Assembly: GCA_038749595.1 (NCBI GenBank) | Contig: JBCDHW010000014.1 | Span: 10,891-74,890 of the forward strand | Length of the DNA stretch: 64,000 bases | Reading direction: 5' to 3' | From: Parvularcula sp038749595 | GTDB lineage: Bacteria; Pseudomonadota; Alphaproteobacteria; Caulobacterales; Parvularculaceae | In this document: positions 46,008 to 53,822 of the stretch, in pieces | How positions within the stretch are numbered: position 1 is the stretch's first letter | How the letters are laid out: every line of letters starts with the position of its first letter | Position numbers and translations under genes: made by a program | Notes under the pieces: model-generated | What the model was told of the DNA's origin: nothing | Database searches by the model: none | The model's input: the letters and a program-made list of their open reading frames with translations, nothing else

Positions 46008-46956
46008 AGCTGCTGCCGACGTTCTGCTCGCGCCCACCAGCCGCTGTGATGTGGAGACCCTCCTCGCGCGCGGAGCGCTGGAGGGCGGGTTCATCATTTC
46101 TGGGCCGCGGGGGCAGGGGAAGGCGACACTCGCTTACCAGCTCGCCGCGACGCACCTCTCGGGCGGAGATCGGCTGGGCGCGATCGATCCCAAGGTCCGC
46201 AGCCTGATGGCGGCGGGAAGCCACCCGGACATTCTCACCCTTCAGCGCACGGAGAATGAGAAAACCGGCAAACTGCGCCAAGAAATCGACGTCGACGCGG
46301 TCCGGCACGTGATCGGCCGCTTACAGACCACGTCGACCAATGGCCGGAGGGTCGTGATCGTCGACCTTGCGGACGATCTCGGGCGTTCGGCGGCCAACAG
46401 CCTCCTCAAAATGCTCGAAGAACCCCCGAAAGGCACCTGCCTGCTGCTCTTGAGCTTAGCGCCGTCCCGTTTGCTCCCGACACTGATCAGCCGGTGTCGC
46501 CGGATCCCTTTGCGGCCTGTCGACGATGCGGACATCGCCGCGTGGCTCAAGGACCAAACTGATCTCGCGCCGACCGACGTTGAACGCTTTGTGGGTGATG
46601 CCTGCGGCGCCCCCGGCCAAGCGCTTCGGCTAGCAGTCGGTGAGGGACGCGGCGCGTTGGATCTGGCCGACGCTTACCTCACCAGCGTCAAGGGCGGCGG
46701 CGACATCCTCGCGGCAAGCAAGCCCTTCGCGTTGAAGGCCAACGAAGCCGTCGCGGACGAAGCCGTTGCGCTGGTTCTCGCCCGCCTGGCACGGCAGGTC
46801 ACCGACAGTGCGGGCGGGACCGATGGGCCAGCGGCGCTCCGTGCCTACGATGCAGCACGGCGCGTCTTCGCCGAAGCCGGCACAGCGGACCGCAGCCAAA
46901 CCGCCTGGATGGCTGGCCTCGCGGCGCGCCAAGCCCTGCGGAGGACGTCCGCCTGA
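45985..46956 (+). CDS. holB: DNA polymerase III subunit delta'
   Basis: The clamp-loader delta' subunit, 323 residues. An AAA+ domain begins near residue 37 with a modified Walker A (GPRGQGKATLAYQLA), consistent with delta' not hydrolysing ATP. Further conserved parts are SAANSLLKMLEEPPKGTCLLLLS and the SRCRRI sensor region. It overlaps tmk by 23 nt; its stop and the next ATG share one base. metG, which I would expect next, is absent. Confidence 0.93.
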   Translation: MDQIPPPEAAADVLLAPTSRCDVETLLARGALEGGFIISGPRGQGKATLAYQLAATHLSGGDRLGAIDPKVRSLMAAGSHPDILTLQRTENEKTGKLRQEIDVDAVRHVIGRLQTTSTNGRRVVIVDLADDLGRSAANSLLKMLEEPPKGTCLLLLSLAPSRLLPTLISRCRRIPLRPVDDADIAAWLKDQTDLAPTDVERFVGDACGAPGQALRLAVGEGRGALDLADAYLTSVKGGGDILAASKPFALKANEAVADEAVALVLARLARQVTDSAGGTDGPAALRAYDAARRVFAEAGTADRSQTAWMAGLAARQALRRTSA

Positions 46957-47735
46957 TGTTTGTCGACAGCCACGTCAACCTGCATGGCGATCAGTATACA
47001 GAGGACCGCGCCGAAGTCCTTGACAGGGCACGCGACGCAGGTGTCCGCGCTATGCTGATGATTTCCGACCGCCTCGAAAGCACTGACGCCATCCGTGAGG
47101 TGACGGCTCTATCTCCCTATTTTTCGCGCACGGTAGGCGTCCACCCGCACCACGCGAAAGACTTCGCCGACCTCTCGGCAGACCACCTGATCGCTCTTGC
47201 AGAAGCGGCGGATGTCGCAGGAATTGGCGAGTGCGGCCTGGATTACCACTACGAATACTCCCCGCGATCACTGCAAAGCGCTGTTTTCTCGGCACACATC
47301 CGCGCGAGCCAAGCAACAGGCCTTCCCCTCGTCGTCCACACGCGCGAAGCCGACGACGACATGCGCGTGATGTTGCAAGAGGCGTATGCGGAGCAACCGT
47401 TCCCGCTCTTGCTGCACTGCTACACCTCCGGCCAAGCCCTTATGGAAGCAGGGCTAGAAATGGGCGGGTACGTCGCGTTCTCAGGGATCATCACCTTCAA
47501 ACGGGCCGATGACGTGCGCGAACGCGCGGCGTCAGTGCCCCTCGACAGGCTGCTGATTGAGACAGACTGCCCCTATCTCGCGCCGGTCCCGCATCGTGGC
47601 CGTCGCAACGAGCCCGCGTTTGTGCCCCTCGTCGCCGAGAAACTCGCTGAAATCAAAGGGGAAACCTTACGCGTTATCGAAGAGGCGACCACGGAGAATT
47701 ACTTCCGTCTGTTCAGCAAGGCAAAGCGGCCGTGA
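46956..47735 (+). CDS. tatD: TatD-family metal-dependent hydrolase (DNase)
   Basis: A TIM-barrel hydrolase of 259 residues. Family blocks are TVGVHPHHAKD, GIGECGLDYHYEYSP (the metal Glu), LPLVVHTREADDD, LLHCYTSG and IETDCPYLAP. The first metal motif is DSHVNLH instead of the more common HxH, so one ligand is Asn; I recall this variant from other alphaproteobacteria. Substrate is probably 3' DNA/RNA ends, inferred from the family. The gene overlaps holB by one base and the next gene by 4 nt. Confidence 0.93.
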   Translation: MFVDSHVNLHGDQYTEDRAEVLDRARDAGVRAMLMISDRLESTDAIREVTALSPYFSRTVGVHPHHAKDFADLSADHLIALAEAADVAGIGECGLDYHYEYSPRSLQSAVFSAHIRASQATGLPLVVHTREADDDMRVMLQEAYAEQPFPLLLHCYTSGQALMEAGLEMGGYVAFSGIITFKRADDVRERAASVPLDRLLIETDCPYLAPVPHRGRRNEPAFVPLVAEKLAEIKGETLRVIEEATTENYFRLFSKAKRP

Positions 47736-48565
47736 AGCTCCGCGCGATCATTCTCGGCTGCGGCAGCTCAGGCGGTGTACCCCGTATCGGCGGCGAGGAC
47801 GGCCGGGGTGACTGGGGGGTATGCGACCCCAATGAACCTAAGAACCGGCGCTCGCGGTGCTCCATCGTCGTTCAGCGTGCTGACGGGGAAGGGCGCTTTG
47901 AAGGAAGGCTCACCACACTGCTCATCGATACGTCGCCGGATATGCGCCAGCAACTCATCGATAACGCGATCCCGACGGTCGATGCGGTGGTCATCACCCA
48001 CGACCACGCCGACCAAACCCACGGCATTGATGATCTGCGGGTTGTCGCGCTCCAAAACATGCAGCGTGTGCCAGTTTACCTTTCTCCGCACACGGCGCCC
48101 GTGCTGCCGGAGCGGTTTGCTTATTGTTTTGAGCAACTTGCCGGAAGCGCCTACCCCGCAGTACTCGAGCGCCATGATCTGCCCGCTGACGGAACGCCGT
48201 TCGAAGTCGATGGCCCCACCGGACCAATCCCGATCATTCCGTTCCTCCAGAAGCATGGCCGCGTCCCCTCGCACGGGTTCCGCTGTGGGCCGATCGTCTA
48301 CTCAAGCGACCTCGATGATCTGTACCCAGAGAGCTGGCCAATCGTTCACGACGCCGACGTCTGGATCATCGATGCGCTTCAGCTCAAACCCCACGGCAGC
48401 CACCTGCACCTTGAGAAAGCGCTGCATTTTCTCGAGCAGGCAGGCGCGAAGAGGGGCGTGCTGACCAATATGCACGTCACGATGGACTATGCCGACGTCG
48501 CCGCGACAACACCCGAGCACGTTGTCCCCGCATATGACGGCATGATCATCGAGGCCGCCGATTAA
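47732..48565 (+). CDS. MBL-fold metallohydrolase (PhnP-like)
   Basis: A 277-residue metallo-beta-lactamase-fold phosphodiesterase-type protein. The N terminus KLRAIILGCGSSGGVPRIGG is typical of this subgroup. The metal motif is THDHADQTHGIDDLR (HxHxDH) and late ligands lie in YSSDLDDL and NMHVTMDY. PhnP relatives act on cyclic phosphates, but the tatD-linked type has no assigned substrate. It is the last gene of the rlpA operon, starting at GTG overlapping tatD. Confidence 0.9.
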   Translation: MKLRAIILGCGSSGGVPRIGGEDGRGDWGVCDPNEPKNRRSRCSIVVQRADGEGRFEGRLTTLLIDTSPDMRQQLIDNAIPTVDAVVITHDHADQTHGIDDLRVVALQNMQRVPVYLSPHTAPVLPERFAYCFEQLAGSAYPAVLERHDLPADGTPFEVDGPTGPIPIIPFLQKHGRVPSHGFRCGPIVYSSDLDDLYPESWPIVHDADVWIIDALQLKPHGSHLHLEKALHFLEQAGAKRGVLTNMHVTMDYADVAATTPEHVVPAYDGMIIEAAD

Positions 48566-48581
48566 CACATCATCAGCCATG

Positions 48582-48598
48582 TTGGCGCGAACTTTGCA
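48582..48598 (+). promoter_or_regulatory. Strong candidate sigma-54 (-24/-12) promoter for VPxPA gene copy 3
   Basis: TTGGCGCGAACTTTGCA against YTGGCACGRNNNTTGCW: 16 of 17 positions fit (counting N), with only the A of GGCAC replaced by G. GG and GC elements are at exact spacing. The start codon is 35 nt after the -12 element, which suits a transcription start around 48609-48611. Confidence 0.65.
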
Positions 48599-48633
48599 GG
48601 CCTTTTTCTTGTGATTGGGAAGGGTCTAGTTCT

Positions 48634-49146
48634 ATGCGTCTTTCGTTTTCCGCAGCGGTAGCGGCGTTTACGCTTTTGGGTTCGGCACATGCGGCCATCA
48701 TCAACCTCGACTCCCGCGATGCGAACAACGGCGTTACCCTGACTCTCAACGCTGGTACCTACAAAGCAAGCTTCGTGGACGGACAGTTCTCCAGCTGGAA
48801 CGCATGGGGCGAAACCGTCACGTCCGGATGCGACAGCAACGGCGCAAATTGTGGCCGCGGATGGCTGACGAACACGCAAGTTTCCAGCGTCGAACTCGGA
48901 ACATTTCTGTTTGGCAACAACGGCCGGTTCGCGACCTCCGCCGCAGCCTTTGCCGCGGCTCAGCCGTTGGTCTTTACACTCACCCAGACCCAGCAAGTCG
49001 TCTTCCGCATTGCTGATAGTCGTTACAATGACAATTTCGGCGGCATCTCCCTCGACGTCCGCGAAGCCGCCGTTCCTGTACCCGCGGCATTCGCACTGTT
49101 CGCCTGCGGCGCTGCCGGGTACACGGCTTTCCGCCGCCGCCGCTAA
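48634..49146 (+). CDS. Secreted protein with a VPxPA-type C-terminal sorting signal (copy 3)
   Basis: A 170-residue exported protein. The signal peptide (about 1-20, ending SAHA) is followed by a Gly/Asn/Ser-rich beta-type domain with one Cys pair (SGCDSNGANCGRGW). The end carries the exosortase-type signal VPVPAAFALFACGAAGY then FRRRR. A sigma-54-type promoter precedes it. A weak 5-bp hairpin (49158-49174) follows. No exosortase gene is in the window. Confidence 0.82.
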   Translation: MRLSFSAAVAAFTLLGSAHAAIINLDSRDANNGVTLTLNAGTYKASFVDGQFSSWNAWGETVTSGCDSNGANCGRGWLTNTQVSSVELGTFLFGNNGRFATSAAAFAAAQPLVFTLTQTQQVVFRIADSRYNDNFGGISLDVREAAVPVPAAFALFACGAAGYTAFRRRR

Positions 49147-49353
49147 AGCGGGAGGCCGGGTGTCAGCAGCACCCTTCGAGGGATTGAAATAATTTGCGAC
49201 AAGATGAATTGTGCGCAAGGCCGGTGAAGGAGCGGTGGATTCAAATCTCAACTGCGGAACTTGGGGCGTCTACGAGGCTTTACAGTCGAGCACTAAAGGA
49301 AATCCGCTTTCGTGTGGTACGTGGAGATATAGCGACACCGGCTGCCTCGACCG

Positions 49354-49719
49354 ATGACCAACCATATCGTCCAAGATCATGACGAGCGCCCTGTCCCTAA
49401 GGCTTGGCGTGAAGTTCTTAAGCGGATTGCAGACGCTTTTGTCTTAGGCAACATGCCAGGCGCGTCTAATATTCGCCCGGTTGATGACGAGACTGCCGCG
49501 ATCAACGCAGCCAACATCGCGGATTATCCCGATCCGATTGGCCCTTTGTGCGCAGCGTCGTGGACGGCATCGATCTGCGGGCGCTTCGGAGACCACTGGG
49601 AGGTTCTCGTGGATCTTTCGACCGTAAGCGGAGAAACGAGTGACCTTGTCCTGCATGTCCGCGTTTTCGACGTTGCCGGTCGCACTATGTTCGAGCCAGG
49701 CCTCATCTTCGTCCCCTGA
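49354..49719 (+). CDS. Hypothetical cytoplasmic protein (121 aa)
   Basis: A 121-residue soluble protein without signal or membrane segments. Helices at the start (PKAWREVLKRIADAFVLGN) are followed by strands in DHWEVLVDLSTVSGETSDLVLHVRVFD. The fold resembles small proteins seen near toxin-immunity loci and in uncharacterised DUF families, but I cannot assign one. The 207 nt before it (49147-49353) show no gene. Confidence 0.6.
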   Translation: MTNHIVQDHDERPVPKAWREVLKRIADAFVLGNMPGASNIRPVDDETAAINAANIADYPDPIGPLCAASWTASICGRFGDHWEVLVDLSTVSGETSDLVLHVRVFDVAGRTMFEPGLIFVP

Positions 49720-49838
49720 TAACATCGGCAGAGGAGCACACGGATCCTCAGCAGGCGTTGCGCCCTGGCTCCATCTCTAGAGAAAACACAAGACGATTGG
49801 CGTAGACGACAGCCCACGGCAGCGGTAAGCGACGCGCC

Positions 49839-50189
49839 ATGTCTGAACGTGATACGCTTTATCTCCTGCCGCCGGGGTTTATCGACCAGGGTCGGCGGGA
49901 GTTTTGTCCAGAGTGCGCTGAAATATGGGGCCTTTTGGCCTATTACCCGGCGCTGCGGGAAAGCGTTGATATCGTCTACGAGCCGATTGCTCACCCGCGG
50001 CCAGCGCTGGTGGCGCGGCTTGGCGAGGGGGAGTGGAACTGCCCGACGCTGATCCTGGCGCCGTCGTCACCGCAGTTTGAGAACGCCCCGGCGGAGATCG
50101 CGAACGGCCTCGCCCTCTTCGGCAGTGCACAGAGCATCGGGCGGTACTATGCCGAGCGGTTCGGCACCGCCTTTCCCCGCGGAAGCTAG
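49839..50189 (+). CDS. DUF3088-family protein
   Basis: A 116-residue protein matching the DUF3088 pattern: RDTLYLLPPGFIDQG, FCPECAEIWGLLAYYP, then CPTLILAPSS. The CPECA pair and alternating strands suggest a thioredoxin-like fold, possibly a disulfide reductase or metal-binding protein; no activity is established. It converges with a small minus-strand frame 7 nt away. Confidence 0.78.
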   Translation: MSERDTLYLLPPGFIDQGRREFCPECAEIWGLLAYYPALRESVDIVYEPIAHPRPALVARLGEGEWNCPTLILAPSSPQFENAPAEIANGLALFGSAQSIGRYYAERFGTAFPRGS

Positions 50190-50196
50190 CGCGCCC

Positions 50197-50331
50197 TCAC
50201 CCCTCGTCGCCTTGCGCCGGTTCGCCCGGGTCGTTTGGCGAGCGGCGCTTTTTCGCGCCGCCCAGGCGGTCCACCGTCAACCCGACTAAGGCGAGGATGG
50301 CCATGATCACAAAAAGGGATACGGGAACCAC
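50197..50331 (-). CDS. Small membrane protein (44 aa)
   Basis: A GTG-started frame (VVPVSLFVIMAILALVGLTV then DRLGGAKKRRSPNDPGE) with one N-terminal helix, a basic stretch and an acidic tail. It starts 3 nt after the AIM24 stop codon on the same strand and nearly fills the gap to the DUF3088 gene. No clear Shine-Dalgarno, so translation would rely on coupling. It has the layout of a real small gene but the evidence is thin. Confidence 0.4.
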   Translation of the reverse strand: MVPVSLFVIMAILALVGLTVDRLGGAKKRRSPNDPGEPAQGDEG

Positions 50332-50334
50332 GGA

Positions 50335-51120
50335 TTAATCGCCGCGGAGTAAATCGCCCACCGGTCCGAGTACAGAGCTTTCGCCCTGGCCATTGAACCC
50401 GGCATTGGCGAGCACCCGTCCTGCGAGCCGTGAGAACGGCAGGCTCTGCAGCCAAACCTTTCCCGGTCCGCGAAGGGTGGCAAAGAACAGCCCCTCACCG
50501 CCGAACAAAACGCTCTTCACGCCGCCCGCGAGCTTGATGTCGTAGTCCACCGTCGGCTCTAGCGCCGCGAGGCAGCCGGTATCAACGTGCAGCTCTTCGC
50601 CCGGCGCTAACGTCCGTTCACGGATGGCGCCGCCGAAGTGGACGAACACCATGCCGTCGCCTTCGAGGCTCTGCATGATAAAACCCTCACCGCCGAAGAG
50701 GCCGGCACCAATTTTCTTCCGAAAATCGATGCCAATCTGCACGCCCTTCGCCGCGGCCAGGAAGCTGTCTTTCTGACAGACCAGCTTGCCGCCAAACTGG
50801 TCGAGATCGAGGGCCAGGATCGACCCAGGATAGGGCGCGCCAAAGGCGACCCGCGCTTTGCCTTTTCCGTGGTGGGTGAAGACGGTGGTGAACAGGCTCT
50901 CGCCGGTGAGGAGGCGCTTTCCTGCCCCCAGAAGTCCGCCAAGAACGCCGCCGGTCTGCGCACTGCCATCGCCAAAAACCGTCGTCATGTCAATCGCGGC
51001 GTCTTTGTACATCATCGCGCCCGCCTCAGCGACGGCGCTCTCGCCGGGGTCGAGCTCGACCTCAACGTATTGCATCTCTTCGCCAAAAATCTCGTAGTCG
51101 ACTTCGTCGGCAGCAGCCAT
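50335..51120 (-). CDS. AIM24/TIGR00266-family protein
   Basis: A 261-residue protein of the AIM24 family, beta-sandwich proteins related to the tryptophan-RNA-binding attenuator fold and to mitochondrial Aim24. Typical blocks are ELDPGESAVAEAGAMMYKD, the Gly-rich insert GGVLGGLLGAGKRLLTGESLF, LVCQKDSFLAA and FGGEGLFFATLRGPGKVWLQSLPFSRLA (given in parts). The start at 51120 is chosen for AGAGGGA upstream. Function is unknown; a role in membrane organisation has been proposed for family members. Confidence 0.88.
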   Translation of the reverse strand: MAAADEVDYEIFGEEMQYVEVELDPGESAVAEAGAMMYKDAAIDMTTVFGDGSAQTGGVLGGLLGAGKRLLTGESLFTTVFTHHGKGKARVAFGAPYPGSILALDLDQFGGKLVCQKDSFLAAAKGVQIGIDFRKKIGAGLFGGEGFIMQSLEGDGMVFVHFGGAIRERTLAPGEELHVDTGCLAALEPTVDYDIKLAGGVKSVLFGGEGLFFATLRGPGKVWLQSLPFSRLAGRVLANAGFNGQGESSVLGPVGDLLRGD

Positions 51121-51233
51121 CGGCAGATCCCTCTTCTGATAAGCCCACAAGTAGGTATGCCCGTAGCCACGCGCCAGTCTCAGCGCGCACTTCATCGGAC
51201 CTAGTGTGCTGGTCCCCCGCGGCGCGCCACCGA

Positions 51234-51992
51234 TCAGTCCTCGTCGGCTTCCAGCGTCGCGCGCGGTGGCCGGGCGCCGCCGAAGTCGATGCCGAACAGG
51301 TGCTCAAGCGAGGTCCGGGGCAGCGTCTCTTTCACTGGATCGTGGATCGTCAGGTTGACCGCCTTGAGGATGACGCGCTCGACCTTGGTGCCGGTACCGT
51401 CTTCGCTGGGCACGACGTCAAAATCGAGGACATTGATCCCGCATAGGTCCTGCTCAAAGTGGCTGAGGGCCCCAAGCCCGCCGCCGGTGAGGTGCGCCAG
51501 GAGGATCCGGTTGACCCCCTCGTGAGCCACGAGGATAGCCGTGCGCCAGGCGTAGCCGTGGAGGATCGTCTCTAGGCCATCAACGATCCGCCGTTCCGCA
51601 TCAGCAAAGAGCTCGCCGCCCGGCAGAAACGACGCCCCTTCGGCATCCGCATCGTCGAACGAGAACGCCAGCCAGGCCGCTAGCTCCGTCGGCGTCTTCG
51701 CCTCCACCCGGCCGCCGCGCAGTTCGGCCAGTTGGCCGATCGCTTCAACGGGCACGTCTGACCGTTCGTCGCCTAGAACGAGGCGCAGGGTTTGCTCCGT
51801 CCGCGGCAGTCCTGAGTAGAAACCATGATCGAACGCTACGCCGGCCAGTGCAGCGCCGGCCCGTTGCGCTTGGCCTCGGCCATCTTCGGTCAGCGGAACC
51901 TGGGTGAAGTCTGTGATCCCCGGGGCGAAATAGTCCACATGCCCGTGGCGCAGCAGGTACAGGCGTCGTCGTCCGGTTGTCGATCGCATCAT
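51234..51992 (-). CDS. Histidine phosphatase (phosphoglycerate mutase-like)
   Basis: A 252-residue member of the histidine phosphatase superfamily. The phospho-acceptor motif is LLRHGHVDYF (RHG near residue 15), the proton donor region ELRGGRVE, and the second catalytic His lies in ILVAHEGVNRILLAHLTGGG. Substrates range from sugar phosphates to alpha-ribazole phosphate, and no choice is possible from sequence. It is divergent from the VanY-type gene. Confidence 0.85.
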   Translation of the reverse strand: MMRSTTGRRRLYLLRHGHVDYFAPGITDFTQVPLTEDGRGQAQRAGAALAGVAFDHGFYSGLPRTEQTLRLVLGDERSDVPVEAIGQLAELRGGRVEAKTPTELAAWLAFSFDDADAEGASFLPGGELFADAERRIVDGLETILHGYAWRTAILVAHEGVNRILLAHLTGGGLGALSHFEQDLCGINVLDFDVVPSEDGTGTKVERVILKAVNLTIHDPVKETLPRTSLEHLFGIDFGGARPPRATLEADED

Positions 51993-52127
51993 GGTTTCTC
52001 CTGCCCCGCCGGATCTTCATCATTGTCTTTCCAGCGATTGCCCCGTTCGCGCCAGTGCCTTAGGGTCTCCGTTACGGGCGGGGTGGTGTGCGCGCAAACG
52101 CAAGGTGCGCTGCGCTTTTCCCCGAGG

Positions 52128-53822
52128 ATGGGCGCTGGGAGAAGCGAAATCGTGCAAGGCCGCGACGTTTTAGCGATCACGTTTGTGGGGTTGGCGTTGG
52201 CCTATGGGTTGGGCTTCGCCATCTCCGTGCGTGTCGACCCCAACGCGTCGTGGAGCCGGTTTGAGGCGCTCGAAGACGGCGAGCATTTCGGCCGCGCTGT
52301 CGGCTATGGCGACCGGTCGATGCGCATGTGGGAAACGAGCGAAGATGCTCCCGAAGACCTCAACACCCGCCGTTTGTCCGTTGCCGATGCCCATTACGAA
52401 GACGGTGACCCCCGTGTCGCCGTCACCAACTATGTTGACGCGCTCAACGACAAATCTGCCGTCCTTTTGAGCGACGATCGGCGCGTCACCATCAATTGGC
52501 GCATCGCTGAGCTCGACCTTAGCCTCGGCCGCGTGCGCCGCCCGGCCTTGATCGCCGCGCGCTTCTTGGAACGCGCAGGCGACGCCGGTGCGGGCGACGG
52601 TGCTGGCGATGGTGACGGGGACGCCAGCGGCCAGGCCGATCAGTTCACCGCCCTTGTGGACGCGATGCGTCCGATGTTCGTCGATGTCCTGCCCTCGGAC
52701 GGGTCCGGCGCCAAAGTGGACGCAGAGCCTGCCGCAATCCTCGAAGCTGCCGAGGCGATGACATCGGTGGGCGGCTATTACGCCCTAGCCGCCGATGGCG
52801 CCTACGCAGCCGTTGGCCTGTTGGCTGCGGCCCACGAGCTTCGTGAAGAACAGCTCGGCCCCGATCACGAAGACACGGTGCAAACCGCCCTCCTCCTGGC
52901 CCCCGTCTACGAACGGATCGACAGGCTCGCCGACGCCGAAAACCTTTACGAACAGGTCTTCCAAGCCCAAGAGCGCGCGAAGGGCTCGAACAATCCTGAG
53001 CTCAGTCTCTACATCCGCCTCCTCTCCGGCATCTACGAGAAGCAAGGCCGTTTGACCGAGGCCGAGGCGCTCAACCGCCACATGCGCCAGATCTTCCGCG
53101 ATGCGTTTGGCGCAAGGCGCTACGCCGCGAACCGCACCCAGGACCGGATGTTCTCAATCAGCCGGCCGGTGTCCGCGATGTTTCCGCTTGAGCGCGACTA
53201 TGTCCCCAGGGACCTCGTCAGCGCCGAAGCCTTCGGCATTCCCTTATCGAAATCTCCGCGTGCTGAGGAAATGCAACTCAGGCGCGCAGCCATGGGCGGG
53301 ACTTCGCTTCCTGAGCAGTTGAGCAAGCTTCTCAAAGCGTGCGCTGTCTCGGGCGAGCGCATGTCCCTTCGCTCAGCCTACCGAAGCCATCGTACCCAAA
53401 CCCGGCTGTTCGACGCTTATGGCGACCGCGGAACAGTGGCCCATCCCGGAACGTCCGAACATCAGACAGGTCTGGCGGTCGATATCGACGTCAACCGGCG
53501 CTTCATGCGGGCGACAGACCGGGCCTACGGCTGCTTTGAGAAAAAGGCCTGGCAGTTCGGCTTCATCCTCAGCTTCCCCCCCGGCAACGCCTACCTCACC
53601 GCAGAAGACCCTTATGAGCCATGGCATTGGCGCTATGTCGGCCAGCGGACGGCCCTGCTCTACCGGGAAATCGGCCCCTGGGGAAAACCTCAGGAATTCC
53701 TCGCCGCCCTGCCCTGCTATGAAGAACGCGCCGTATCAGGTTTGTTCCTGGATCGAGAACGGGGCGATATTTGCATAGAGCAATTGGAAGCGACGTCTGG
53801 ACGCGAGGGGCGGGACATTTGA
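52128..53822 (+). CDS. VanY-type D,D-carboxypeptidase domain protein with TPR-like region
   Basis: About 564 residues. An N-terminal membrane helix (about 12-30) anchors it, a TPR-like helical region runs roughly 90-330 (containing a Gly/Asp-rich stretch GDAGAGDGAGDGDGDASG), and a C-terminal peptidase M15B/VanY domain has SEHQTGLAVDID (zinc His and Asp) and EPWHWRYVG (catalytic Glu and zinc His). It probably trims peptidoglycan stem peptides. Start ATG 52128 or GTG 52152, the latter having GGGAGAAG upstream. Its stop overlaps the TTG start of the next gene, tying it to a signalling protein. Confidence 0.82.
   Translation: MGAGRSEIVQGRDVLAITFVGLALAYGLGFAISVRVDPNASWSRFEALEDGEHFGRAVGYGDRSMRMWETSEDAPEDLNTRRLSVADAHYEDGDPRVAVTNYVDALNDKSAVLLSDDRRVTINWRIAELDLSLGRVRRPALIAARFLERAGDAGAGDGAGDGDGDASGQADQFTALVDAMRPMFVDVLPSDGSGAKVDAEPAAILEAAEAMTSVGGYYALAADGAYAAVGLLAAAHELREEQLGPDHEDTVQTALLLAPVYERIDRLADAENLYEQVFQAQERAKGSNNPELSLYIRLLSGIYEKQGRLTEAEALNRHMRQIFRDAFGARRYAANRTQDRMFSISRPVSAMFPLERDYVPRDLVSAEAFGIPLSKSPRAEEMQLRRAAMGGTSLPEQLSKLLKACAVSGERMSLRSAYRSHRTQTRLFDAYGDRGTVAHPGTSEHQTGLAVDIDVNRRFMRATDRAYGCFEKKAWQFGFILSFPPGNAYLTAEDPYEPWHWRYVGQRTALLYREIGPWGKPQEFLAALPCYEERAVSGLFLDRERGDICIEQLEATSGREGRDI

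Noticed and set aside
49194..49382. 62-residue frame after VPxPA copy 3
   Set aside because: TTG start without a ribosome site, no recognisable sequence, and it overlaps the next gene's start.
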